Both the position numbers and the translations under genes were made by a program. 64,000 nt of DNA, from assembly GCA_014058105.1 (NCBI GenBank), contig JACGCM010002752.1, positions 1,426,001 to 1,490,000 on the forward strand. The letters run 5' to 3'. Positions 23,400 through 34,432 of the stretch are shown here, one piece after another. The notes under the pieces were generated by a model. The model made no database searches, was not told the origin of the DNA, and saw only the letters and a list, made by a program, of their open reading frames with translations. This DNA comes from Kingdonia uniflora (Eukaryota; Streptophyta; Magnoliopsida; Ranunculales; Circaeasteraceae). Position 1 is the stretch's first letter; each line of letters begins with the position of its first letter.

Positions 23400-23860
23400 A
23401 CTGAGAGCACACCAGAGAATCCAACTCGCAAACCATTCGACGAACGAGCTGACTGGATCACTACATCAGGATGGAGGCTTCTCATAGATGGATCAGCAGG
23501 ACCTACAGAGTCAGGGATCGGGATCATTTTGATTACCCCTTCTAATGATAGAATTGAGAAATCAATCTGCTTGGATTTTGAGGCCTCAAATAATGTCACC
23601 GAGTATAAAGCTCTCATTCACAGACTCGACCTCACACTTGAGCTAGATGTCCCCGAACTCTCAGTTTACACAAATTCATTACTCATCGTTCATAATTATT
23701 CTGAGCAATACAGAAAGAAAGAAAAGATGATCGAATACGCAGCCCTTATTGCAAATTGGATGAGTAAGTTTGCGAAAGAAATTCTCGGGTGAAAATAGAC
23801 ACGCTGATTCCTTGGCATATCTAGCTGGGGTCTTGGGAAGAGAAGCTCGATATCTTCAGA
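23400..23860 (+). pseudogene. Second, archaeal-type RNase H of E2
   Basis: WRLLIDGSAGPTESGIGI supplies the first Asp and NNVTEYKALIHRLDLTLEL the Glu. The second Asp is lost (VYTNSLLIV instead of the usual TDS). A frameshift near 23790 separates the ending NRHADSLAYLAGVLG. The domain follows the first RNase H as in other Tat elements. Confidence 0.7.
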
Positions 23861-23929
23861 TCAAAATCATTTCCACCCCTAGCATTAATCGCATATCTGT
23901 ATGCACGATCAACATTGGGGGCAATAAAG

Positions 23930-25200
23930 GGGGAGACGGCGATTGGTGAAAGCCTTTCTTAGCCTACCTTGGTGTTGATAACAAGTACAACGGACCACTC
24001 CCAGTAGATCCAAAAGAACACCAGCAGCTGATCAACAACTCAAAACATTACATTACTCAAAACGGTATGCTTTACCACCTTTCAGTAACAGGGCCTTACC
24101 TCAAGTGCCTCTCGATGTTAAAAACAGACGAACTGCTCACGAATTACATGAAGGAACTTGTGGCTCCCACGCCGCAGGTAGATCATTAGCGAACCGAGCT
24201 ATAATTCAAGGAGTATTCTGGCCTGGCATACGCAAGCATGTAGAAGAGTATTTCCGCAGGTGCGAAACTTGCACGATACATGGAAATATAATACGCACCC
24301 ATGCGCTCAAACTTCATGCAAGCAAGGTTCTCTAAACATTCAAAATATGGGAACTAGACCTCATCGGCGAATTCCCTAACTCTCCAGGTAATCGCCGTCA
24401 GCTACTCGTAGCTACCGATTACTTTACAAAATGGGTAGAAATAATTCAACTATGTCGAACCAGAGAAAAAGAGGTCATCTCTTTTATCTGGAATAACAAA
24501 ATCACTCGATTCGGGTGCCCCCACCTAATTCGTATCGATAACGGGCCCCAATTTGTGGGAAATAAGGTTGTAACCTTCCTAAATTACCATAATATCATCC
24601 ACACAACATCAAATCCATATTACCCTTTACGCAATGGCCAACCCAAAATCACCATCAAAGCTATCGCAGATGGAATCAAAAAATGGCTTCACTCACAGAA
24701 AAAAGAAAATTGGGTTCGCGAACTACCCCACGTCCTGTGGGCATATCGAGCCACTCTCCGATAATCTAGTAGGTGTACCCCATTCCTCCGTGCTTTTAGC
24801 ACTGAGGCTGTCATTCCTTCTGAATATCATCATACAGTTCGTGATCATGAGCTTACTGACGAGGAGAAGGAGTTTAAATTGGCTTACAACCTCAACATGA
24901 TAGATGAGACCAGAGAATGCATCATCGCTAACCTAGGTTGATATCATCATATGCTTGCCAGATCGTATAATAACTAAGTCTGGAGCTGTACTTTCCAAAT
25001 CAAAGATCTCGTCCTCAGAAAAATTCCTCAATATCACAAAGAGCCTCGCGCGGGAAAATTAGCCGATAATTGGGAGGGTCCATTCATTATCACAAGTCTC
25101 TCAGGCCTGGGATCATACTATCTCATAACATAAGAGGGAACGCCCATTTCAAATCCTTGGAATACTAGGCGACTGAAATGGTACTATCGTTTGGCGTCTT
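23930..25200 (+). pseudogene. Integrase of E2
   Basis: HEGTCGSHAAGRSLANRAII and CETCTIHG give the HHCC region. Catalytic Asp residues are in ELDLIGEF and RIDNGPQF, but the catalytic Glu is replaced by Lys (RNGQPKIT), so this copy could not catalyse strand transfer. The gene ends with a KWYYR motif near 25190. Stops are found near 23947, 24334, 24762 and downstream. Closely similar to E1 5066-6203. Confidence 0.85.
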
Positions 25201-25343
25201 ACTACTCCATATCTATATTTCTCTTTCTGTTTAACAATTCCAAAAGTGAGATTCTAATCTCCATCCAATGTAACTTCTGAGCTTTTTAATGAAAGTTTTT
25301 TTTTGAAATATCATTTTCTTCACAAACATTCGTCCGCATTCTA

Positions 25344-26640
25344 CAGATTAAGCATAGTTAATACTAGCTTACATTCAATCTTATCCAAGTTAAATCATGA
25401 GTATCACTTGATTTCTCTTCTTTACTATATCTCAGCGATTGTAGCAAGTGTAAAAACTTGTTTTATATCAAAGACTCAGCCAAACAAGAGATAAGGCAAA
25501 GGTAATACTAGTCTTCATTATTTTTAACTTGTTTGGATCATTTACATAGGCTGGATTAAGGATAATACTTGGTTTAGCTTACTTTTTACATCTCTGCGAT
25601 TGTAGCAAGCGTAAAAACTTGTTTATATCAAAGACTCGACCAAACAAGAGATAAGGCAAAGGTAATACTAGTTTTCATCTTTTTTAACTTGTTTGGATCA
25701 TTCACATAGGCTAGATCAAGGATAACACTTGGTTTAGCTGACTATTTGCATCTCTACGATTATAGCAAGCGTAAAAACTTGTTTCATATCAAAGACTCAG
25801 CCAAACAAGAGATAAGGCAAAGGTAATACTAGTCTTTATCATTTTTAACTTGTTTGGATCATTCACATAGGCTGGATTAAGGATAATACTTGGTTTAGCT
25901 TACTTTTTACATCTCTGCGATTGTAGCAAGCGTAAAAACTTGTTCATATCAAAGACTCGACCAAACAAGAGATAAGGCAAAGGTAATACTAGTTTTCATC
26001 TTTTTCAACTTATTTGGATCATTTACATAGGCTAGATCAAGGATAACACTTGGTTTAGCTGACTCTTTGCATCTCTACGATTATAGCAAGCGTTAAAACT
26101 TGTTTCATATCAAAGACTCAGCCAAACAAGAGATAAGGCAAAGGTAATACTAGTCTTCATATTTTTCAACTTGTTTGTATCATTCACAGAGGCTGGATCA
26201 AGGATAATACTTGCTTTAGCTGACTCTTTACATCTCTATGATTGTTGCAAGTGTAGAAACTTGTTTCATATCAAAGGCTCAGCTAAACAAGAGATAAGAC
26301 AAAGGTAATACTAGTCTTCATCTTTTTCAACTTGTTTAGATCATTCCTATAGGCTGGATCAAGGATAACACTTGGTTTAGCTGACTCTTTACATCTCTGC
26401 GATTGTAGCAAGTGTAGAAACTTGTTTCATATCAAAGACTCATCCAGGCATAAGATAAGGGAAAGGTCATACTAAGCTTTTATTTCTTTTAATATGTATG
26501 TGATATTTCTATAGTTCAAATCATGTTTCAACTTGGTTTAACTCAACCCATTTCTGCGATTAAAACGAATATTAAAAATTTGTTTATATCAAAGACCCCA
26601 CAAGATGCAAGATAAGGCAATGGTTATACTAGCTTTCATC
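25344..26640 (+). repeat. 160-161 bp tandem repeats with dimeric higher order (E2)
   Basis: About seven units. The marker word recurs at 25511, 25671, 25832, 25992, 26153, 26314 and about 26475. Units starting at 25511 and 25832 share one variant (ggctggattaaggataata), while those at 25671 and 25992 share another (ggctagatcaaggataaca), so the amplified unit in this part was a dimer of about 321 bp. Confidence 0.9.
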
Positions 26641-26691
26641 TATTTCAATGTGTCTGCGACATATACTATTTATTTTTAAGTCAAATTTATA

Positions 26692-29600
26692 TTACAAAGG
26701 ATTCTTTTCTGCTGAGGGAATATCAGCAATGCTTCCCCCTACATCAAGAGGTCAAACATTCAGTTTGTAGGCCATAGCAGCCTTGCCTTGTTCTATCGAT
26801 TAAGCAGTTCGAGGTCCCAGTTGGGTCACCATGGTGCCCAGATAGTTCGAGGTCCCAGTTGGGTCTCCATGATCACCCTTAACAGGTCAGATCGAGATGC
26901 ATCAGGTACTAACATGTAATGATCACCCTTAAAAGGTCAGATCGAGATGCATCAGGTACTAACATTGTTGTAAATCTTGTCGTCAACCTCCCGAGGCGTG
27001 ACTCTAACCTAGCGTACTCATTCTTCCGTTCAATTATTTCCGTATTGACCTTTTCATGATAGATGACATCATCTTCCAACTTGGCAATACACTTCGCTGA
27101 CTCAGCTAGGTTCATGGCTTCTAAGTCTACTACCCGAGCACGAAGTCTCCCAATTTTTGCGTTCAAATCTTCCCTAGCTGGCAGATCTTTCAATAATTCT
27201 ACTTTCCTCTTCACCAATGATTCTTTTGCATTGATCTCCCTTTCCAGAACTTTCTCCCTGATAAGAGCAGCATCTAACTTATCCTGGCATTCCCTCAAAT
27301 TTGTATTTCCCTTTTGAACATTCCCCTAAATATGAGATACGTCACTCTCTAGCTCTCTAATTCAACCTGAAAGACTAACTACATCACCTCGAACTAAAAA
27401 AGCCTTAACCTCAGTTCTACTTCCCCCTGAACGCTCTCTATCCTTATTTTTATTGGCACGAGCAATGGCTTACGCCAGTTTGACTTTAAGTCGTGCAACC
27501 CTCTCGTTTAAATTATTACACCTTCGTTGCATTTCTCGGAATTCCATGTCCTTGGCGGGGAGAACTCTTTGCAAATGTTTAGCTGCAGCTTTGGAAACCG
27601 ATAGATTTTCTCAAGCTACCCTCGGCTCGTCATCCTTTTCGATGAATTTTCGTCTCATTCGCTCTAGCTCATTCCTACAGTTCTGAAGATCAGATCGAAA
27701 TTGTTCCTCTGATTGTTACAGTGCCTGAATACGGTATTGAGCCATGTCGGCCTGCTTACCCTTCATAGCCAAAGCGTCAACTTAACGTTGAAGTTTCTCG
27801 GCATGTTCTGTTACCTCAGCTAGCTCGTTTAATCCCTTATTTATCTCGACATCTTTCTCTTCGACCTGAAAAGTCTGGTCGGAAATGACCTGGGTTTACT
27901 TCACAAGTCTGAAATGCACCTTAACGTATTGATCTTCTCTGTTCTCGTTCGCCTCCTTCATCCTATCGAACTGCTCCGCAAAATCCCGATTACAGATGAG
28001 TACGTTATCCTCACGTGAGCGAGATGACTCTAATTTGACCTGGGAAATATAACAAGTTTTAGTACAGTTCTATTAAAAAAAGCCTTTGAATATATACATA
28101 CTACATTTCTAAGAGACTGCGTAATTTCTAAACATCTGCTTCCAAGTACTTTTAGACTAAAATTTTGGAGTCCATTCTCAGATGAACACTTTATGAGTCT
28201 TCTTTCAGCGTACAAGGTACATACTTTCGATATATTACACTGTATTAATAGCGCTAGATTTTTACCATGCATTTCTATCTTATTTACTTGATAACTAAAC
28301 GTTGGTGTAACATGCAAGTCGAAAAACCTATTACAATCTAACCTGTAGTTCCACTTGCGCAGACAGTAAGGCTTTAGAGGTCTCTCTTTCCCAGGAAAGT
28401 CCAGACTCTAGGTCATTTATTCCGAGACTCATCTCTCTAACTACCTACAAAAGGTTTATAAAACAAGGTCAATCTATAGAAGTTTCTTCCCTACACACAA
28501 TTCAAACAACTTACAAGTAATTATACAAATACACATGTCTATCCTACCTTCTCGCTACCACCTTCGGGGAGCTCAATGTCATCCCCTTCATTGTCGAGCA
28601 CCGTCTGGTAGGAAACACCATCCAGACTGTCCACGATCCCCACCGCTTCTGCTTCCTCCTCATCTTCCTCCTCAACATAGGTGTCCGCCTTAATGGAATC
28701 CACCTCCTCCACAGAATAGCCTTTCAGCATCAAATGACGCCCTAGTCTGTCACGTTCCTTGACCATCTCTTCAAGATTGGCCTTGGTCTCCACCTGCAGC
28801 TGACCAATCGCCACGGCATGAAAAGCCTTCAACTGCTTGACGTCCTTCAAAGCATCAACCCTGGATCGAGCAAATTCTCTTTCCAGCTCAACATTGACCT
28901 TCTTCAGCTTGCTTTTCTCTTCCTCTATACTGAGCCAAATCCCATTGACAACACAAACAGCTTGCAAAAATTACATCGACTTCAGCAATTAGCTCAAAGT
29001 ATATTAAGCATTTCTTTCTGATAATTTAAACTTACCATCTTGCTCGTATCTTCCTCTCCTTGGAGAACTGCTAACCTGGCTCTTTCCTTGACCTTGTTGA
29101 GGTCGTCCACTGAAGCAGATCGCCCTTCGGTGACCTTATCTCCCAACTTCCCCGAGGGTTCGACCCTCATCTTCTTATCTTTCGTAACCTCGCCATTTCC
29201 AGTGGTACTAGAGGCCAGAATAACCTTTAACATCCGTTTCGTCGGATATTTTTGAGCTACTTTTGCTCGGTTTGACAGGATTCGGCTGAGCCAAACTTCT
29301 AGGTCTAGGAGCCTTTGACAAATTACTTCAAACCTCCTCACCACTTAGTTGCTTTTTCCTTCATCGACACCCGTCATCGACCTAGTAGATTGAACCTTTT
29401 AAACCTTATTCGACCTACTGTCAACCCTCTTTTTTCAACTCAGGCCGAGTCCCTTCAACACCAGTTCTTATTCAGTCTTCTCTGCAACTTCATCTAATAA
29501 GGATTCCTTCCTTTCCACTGTAGACTTCGCACCTGTAATAACACAATTTTACTATCAACTACAGTAGTCAACAAAACATAACAATAATTCTATCTATGCA

Positions 29601-30965
29601 TGTCTATACTTACTTTGCTTTACATATCTAAACCAAAGGTCCAAAGGTTCTTCATCATCTCTTTGAAGGCAATTACCCTTCACCCATATGATGTTGACAT
29701 TCCAGGTTCGACCTGCTGAATTCAGATCAAAAAGAGACGTCGTGTTCCGCCTGCACAGAAATATGACCCCCCACTGGCCTTAAAATTCTTTACCCCATAA
29801 AACTACAAAATATCCTAAGGGGTTATCCTCCTCATTATTTCCTCCCTTTCCCATTTTTCATTCAGATGGTCACACACGGTTATTACCTCCCACATGTTCC
29901 CATTCAATTGAATGGGACATGCCCCAATTGCATTCATAATCCCCTTCACCAAATTGGTGAGGGGAAGGCTTAACCCGTACTTTAATTGAGATAGGTATCA
30001 CAAAAAACCCTCCAAAAGGTCACTCCGGACATCCCCATCAAAATATGCCCCTATCTCATTTTTCCACCTCCAAACTAGCCAACAGGTAAAAATACTCTTC
30101 CCCCAACGCTACTGTACAACCCCAATACTGCCTACCAGCAAAATCTACACATTTGCCCCGCTTCCCTCCTACAGCCGCATGGCTTTACAAAACTCTCTGA
30201 AGGCATCTGAACCAGAAGGATAAGATACAAATTGACCAGGAAAACCCATAAATTTTTCTAATCCTACTTTCCCTTCATTATCAAACTCATTCGTCCGACC
30301 AAAGGTCGATACCTCATTAGCAGACGAACTACCCATCTTAAAACAATTTCCACATGAACGCTTTCGACCTACAGAGATGCCTCTTACGCTCAACCTACAT
30401 AAAGGTTAAGGTATTTATCATTCTTCCATCTATGTGTATATATATCTTACACATATATCTCTGATCAATCGTTTTCGTATAGCATATATCATTAACATAT
30501 AGAAATACCTCGACATATATCGCATACATCTCTACTAACCTTCAGTATCCGAATGAGAATCGGAAGTAGAGTCAAGTTTTCACCTCACAACGTTACTGTA
30601 TTGCTACCTGCGAGATTCATAATCTTTTACCCTCTTCAACCATTTATTACATTCGGATAACTCTTTATCGAATCGCCTGATCTTTCGTCACTCACTCTGA
30701 GTATTCTCCAAATTTTGTGAAGTTGTAAAACGTTTGATTGGATACGAAGAAGCACTATTTATCCTTTCTCTCTTAAGCAGCTGGCATTTATTGCTCCTCG
30801 CACAAACCGTCCTCGATTCGATAACCGAGGCGTTCTTTCCACTCTCCATGTCAGACGCCTTGTACCTTTTCGATAAAACTACATTTCCATCATTACAACT
30901 CCCCTCATTTTTAACATATATTTTCTCTATATTTCCACATCTTTTCCTGACCTCCCCATACTCAT
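26692..30965 (-). pseudogene. Antisense seven-exon gene of E2 (Transposase_28-like domain plus coiled coil)
   Basis: Minus-strand exons with visible splice sites: 30965-30540 (ATG, begins MSMGRSGKD; donor GTTAG); about 30376-29614 (acceptor tag, donor GTAAGT); 29532-29036 (acceptor acag, donor GTAAG; EGEEDTSKM end); about 28965-28548 (acidic coiled coil, VEEEDEEEAEAV; donor GTAGG); 28444-28343 (34 codons; donor GTTAG); 28039-26692 (long coiled coil, C-terminus PSAEKN; acceptor cccag). The second piece may itself be two exons, giving seven in all. Exon 2 carries a Trp/Phe-rich block like the plant 'putative gypsy type transposon' family. All parts recur in E0, E1 and E3. Several stops occur, for example after VEI in exon 1 and throughout the last exon. 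Function unknown. Confidence 0.65.
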
Positions 30966-31070
30966 GATGACTAACTATGTACAATGTCAGAGTTTTATTT
31001 CATTTTGCATACAAAAAAAACTAGATGCTTCTGCATTTTCATATTTTTATTTCTCTGTCCTTGTTTATCA

Positions 31071-31091
31071 TACTTATAGTGATTGACGTCA
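31071..31091 (-). promoter_or_regulatory. Antisense promoter module of E2 (TGACGTCA + TATA)
   Basis: TGACGTCA at 31084-31091 and ACTATAAGTA at 31071-31080 on the minus strand, 106 bp before the antisense ATG at 30965. The arrangement is conserved in E0 and E3. Confidence 0.65.
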
Positions 31092-32513
31092 TTTTCTAAA
31101 CTGTACAAATGTTTAAAATTATTCAAAATGTTTGTTAAATCAGTCTCAAAATAGATTTGCCCCTATAGAGGATCTGATTGACTTATATTATTTCTGTTAC
31201 ATTCAAAATAATTATATTATTCATAAGACACACTTTTCACAATATCCATCCCAACCTTGGTAACCTAAACAAATATCATCTAATCACATTATTCATTGTT
31301 CATCAGATCTTCAAGTTCGATCTCAACTTCAGCGATCAAACCAGCCAACTTCTTTCGCTCTACTGAATCCCTCACCAATTTACAAAAGCACACCACATCA
31401 AAATAATGAGCATACTCAATAGGTCTCCTTACATCGAAGCTTCAAGCTCACATTCCCTCCCTAATAGTTAAGCTTAATAACCAAACGAACCCAAAATCCT
31501 CTCACGTACTTCAGGAATATTTATAGTCCATCGTCCTTCTATGACAAGACGAATCCTCTGAGATCGAGCCGTACCATCCTAATCTCTTCTCTATTTTTCC
31601 TGTATGAATCCTACCCTTAATTATACGTTTCTCACACACTTTCCCCTCGAATACGTGATTTTTACCTTGTATCTCGTAACAGAAACCCAAAATCTTGGAA
31701 TCAATTATTATAACTTATCCCCTCACTAATATACACATTAGTCACTATACTCAACCTTACGCTACCACAAGTATTACCCCTTTCAACCTGTAACAGCTCG
31801 AGTTTCGACAATTACATATTTCCTACAATTTTTATCCCTCACAAACATAAATCATTTATATCGACACGACATTGTCGGCACATATTCATCTCAGCTCGAA
31901 CAACATTGCAACATTGTTTCATCATTTATAAGCAGTTATTCAACCAACATCCAACACAATTCAATTCGATTCAAAGAAAATTTTCTATACACAGTTTAGT
32001 AAATATCAACTTTTATTCATGTCAAAGATGTTACATACGATTTACAGATAACAAGTTTTCATCACATCGACCTCATAGGTATAATAGAATTTTATCCATC
32101 CAGCAAAGAAATCCAGGTACTTTACGGATAACAAGTTTTCCATGTTTGCTAAAAGTTACAGGTCATTCAAGCACGCCGAGGTATCACGTCTTCCAGTTCT
32201 TCTTAATTTAGTGATTATTCACCCTGATGCAAAGAAGACATTGGATACAAAAAAAAGTCTCCCTCACATGAGTTTGGTTGAAGTTTGGTCGAACTTCAAA
32301 TAGAAACTATGCAAGCAGTGGACTCAGTGCTGGCCCCCACAAAAACAGATGAAGTTCTTCTGAGTGCCAAAACATGAAGGAAATGCGTCAGTAGACTCCC
32401 ACTTCTTGTCCTCCACCTCTATTGCCATCACCACTTCTTCTATAACCACTACCACCAAAAAGTTGGTAGAGATGAAGAGGGCCCAACCTTATAATCCACG
32501 GCGACACAAGAAA
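31092..32513. other. Mostly non-coding part of E2 between antisense units
   Basis: AT-rich. A decayed version of antisense exon B may lie near 31200-31470 (AEVEIELED on the minus strand). The words 'acagataacaagttttc' at about 32044 and 'acggataacaagttttcc' at 32123 are a short repeat also seen in E3 (about 51280-51345). I see no other gene. Confidence 0.4.
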
Positions 32514-32816
32514 TTAACATACCTTCCCCGCAGATACACTTATCCCTGCATATGAAGCCCTAACCCTGTCCTCCGTAAGGGTACGAAGACAAGACCAATG
32601 TTCCACGCCTGTCAAGACAAAAACATGAAACCTCATCTTGTAGTAGAAATCTTCCTCAGCTTCAACCGCTTCCTCTCCCGACAAGCCTTGGTACGTCGGA
32701 GGAATAGGGGCAGGGATCGCCATTTCTAAGGAACGGTCACCAAAGTATTTCAACTTTAACCTCTGCATTTCAGACGCAATCCTCTCTTCAAGAACCATAC
32801 TCCAAGTTTTCACCAT
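32514..32816 (-). pseudogene. Upstream antisense exon A of E2
   Basis: Open on the minus strand for 100 codons, beginning MVKTWSMVLEERIASEM, then KLKYFGDRSLEMAIPAPI and EEAVEAEEDFYYKMRF. The E0 counterpart (5069-4791) keeps the YFG..LEM and EEAVEAE motifs. It starts only about 80 bp inside the 3' LTR. Family not recognised; it could be the first coding exon of an antisense transcript promoted from the 3' LTR. Confidence 0.5.
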
Positions 32817-32893
32817 ATAAGAAAAAGTTATGCATGCAGGAATTTTTCAAAAGATTTGCTAGAGGTACACTTTATATAACCCTAAATTTATTG

Positions 32894-33394
32894 TGCAGGT
32901 ACGTTTTTCCAAGTGTCATCATTCATTACGGACCATACGAACTACACAAGAACGTGGGTCGAGCTAAACCCGGAAAAGGTTATCCAGTCAAAGACACCTA
33001 TCTCCCACGAACTTGTCAGTTATTCAATCAACCGCCACTCACCACATTATTCGCAAAACGTGTTCTAGCACGATGAAGAGCTGTGGAGAAGCCTGTATAA
33101 AGGAAAAGTTTCAGAAGAGACAGGGACCAAAAAAATTACAAACTTCTTATTTATGAGACCAAAAGCATTTCTATATTTTAGAGAACACTTGTAATAAAGA
33201 TATCTACTCCAAGCAATAAAGATACTTTTATAAAAATCCTTCATACGAGGCCGTGGTTTTTTACCTATTCCGAGGTTTTCCAAGTTAAAAACATATGTGT
33301 CCATTTCTTACTTTGTATTAGAGCATTGATAGAGGTTCATTGGAGTGATAGCTAATTCCTAATCGTATCGAGCCTACAAAAATTTTCCATTACA
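32894..33394 (+). repeat. 3' LTR of E2
   Basis: Starts TGCAGGTACG and ends CATTACA. Followed directly by the TTATG duplication. No clear purine-rich polypurine tract precedes it (the upstream bases are ctaaatttattg), which is unusual. Confidence 0.88.
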
Positions 33395-33399
33395 TTATG
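33395..33399 (+). repeat. Target site duplication of E2, right copy (TTATG)
   Basis: Matches 18862-18866. With one copy removed, the CD integrase codons on either side join in frame. Confidence 0.9.
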
Positions 33400-33672
33400 G
33401 ATTAATGAAACTAGAGATAGAGCCATTACTAACCTCGGATATTATCAGATCTCTCTCCAGAAGTCGTACAACAAGAGAGTTCGACCAAGAAGCTTTGATA
33501 TTGAAGATTTAGTATTTTGACGAGTCTGACCCTCTTTGAAACCTCGCAATGTCGGTAAGTTAGCCGGATCCAGGGAAGGACCTTATGTCGTATATGATAA
33601 AATTGACAAAGGCTCTTATTACCTTATGACAGAAGTTGTGGAGCCCCTACCCAACCCTTGGAACATAATGTA
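33400..33672 (+). pseudogene. Integrase of CD, 3' part
   Basis: Starts WINETRDRAITNLGYY in the frame left open at 18861, continues through VRPRSFDIEDLVF (stop near 33520) and ends with KGSYYLMTE and PNPWNIM. The equivalent region in E1-E3 ends NPWNTRxLKWYYR. This is the C-terminal DNA-binding part of the integrase. Confidence 0.85.
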
Positions 33673-33773
33673 ATTAGTCTCATACAACAGGTTGCGGCCA
33701 TCACCTTTCACAACTAATGTAAATACAGTATAATCAATGAACATACTTTTCTCTTCTGAGCTTCATTTCATAT

Positions 33774-34225
33774 CTCCTGTGAACATCTTGATTTTGGCAA
33801 GCCAAAGTATCATGTTAACCCTTCGACCTGACTGATACTTGGGGGCGACCTCAAAGTTTTTCAAGGTTCTAATTCGAGTACCCCCGAGTAGCATGAATGG
33901 TCGACAGACCGGACACTCAGGGATGCATTGGAATCGACCACATAATGCTTCGTCTAGGATCAAACCCGCGGATAGAAATACCCGGGGGTGACTTTCAAAG
34001 TCTTGTGAACTTCTTGATTTGGGCAAACCTTAGTATCAAGTCAACCCTTCGACCCGACTGATTCTTGAGGGCGACCTCAAAGTTTTTCAAGGTTACAATT
34101 TGAGCACACCTGAGTAACAAGAATGATCGACAGACCGGACACTCAGGGATACATTGGGGCTGACCATAATGCTTCGTTTTAGGCTCAACCCCGCGGATAG
34201 TCATACCCAGGGGCGATCTTCAAAG
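33774..34225 (+). repeat. Two 226-bp tandem repeats (CD)
   Basis: 'gtgaac' followed by 'cttgatt' recurs at 33779 and 34005 (period 226). Each unit carries 'gcgacctcaaagtttttcaagg' and 'gacagaccggacactcagggat'. It occupies the same place after pol as the repeats of E1-E3 but is unrelated in sequence. Confidence 0.85.
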
Positions 34226-34432
34226 TCCTACGCATTTTTTGCTTTAATTTATTCCCACCCTACAATTTTCAGCATCAGAGTCTACATATCAATCATACAT
34301 ATATACCAGCAAGCCTATTCGAATACCCATATATTTAAGTACATTATAAATTGTTCAACTCCGCCTATAAAATATACAAAAGCAAAGCAAAAGAGAGTTT
34401 ATTACAGAACAAAAGCCCGTCAACGTCATTCC

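Larger units (their letters stand above)
18867..33394 (+). mobile_element. Complete Tat/Ogre-like element E2 (about 14.5 kb)
   Basis: Has two LTRs, a primer-binding-site-like segment, gag, protease, RT, two RNase H domains, integrase, tandem repeats, an antisense spliced gene, further antisense exons and matching 5-bp target duplications. It sits inside the integrase gene of CD. The LTRs differ by roughly 9% where aligned by eye near their ends, and by two indels, so the insertion is old. All genes carry stops. Confidence 0.93.

Noticed and set aside
25344..26640. Could the regular repeats be a CRISPR array?
   Set aside because: Units of 160 bp repeat head to tail without unique spacers, in a plant retrotransposon; a tandem repeat.
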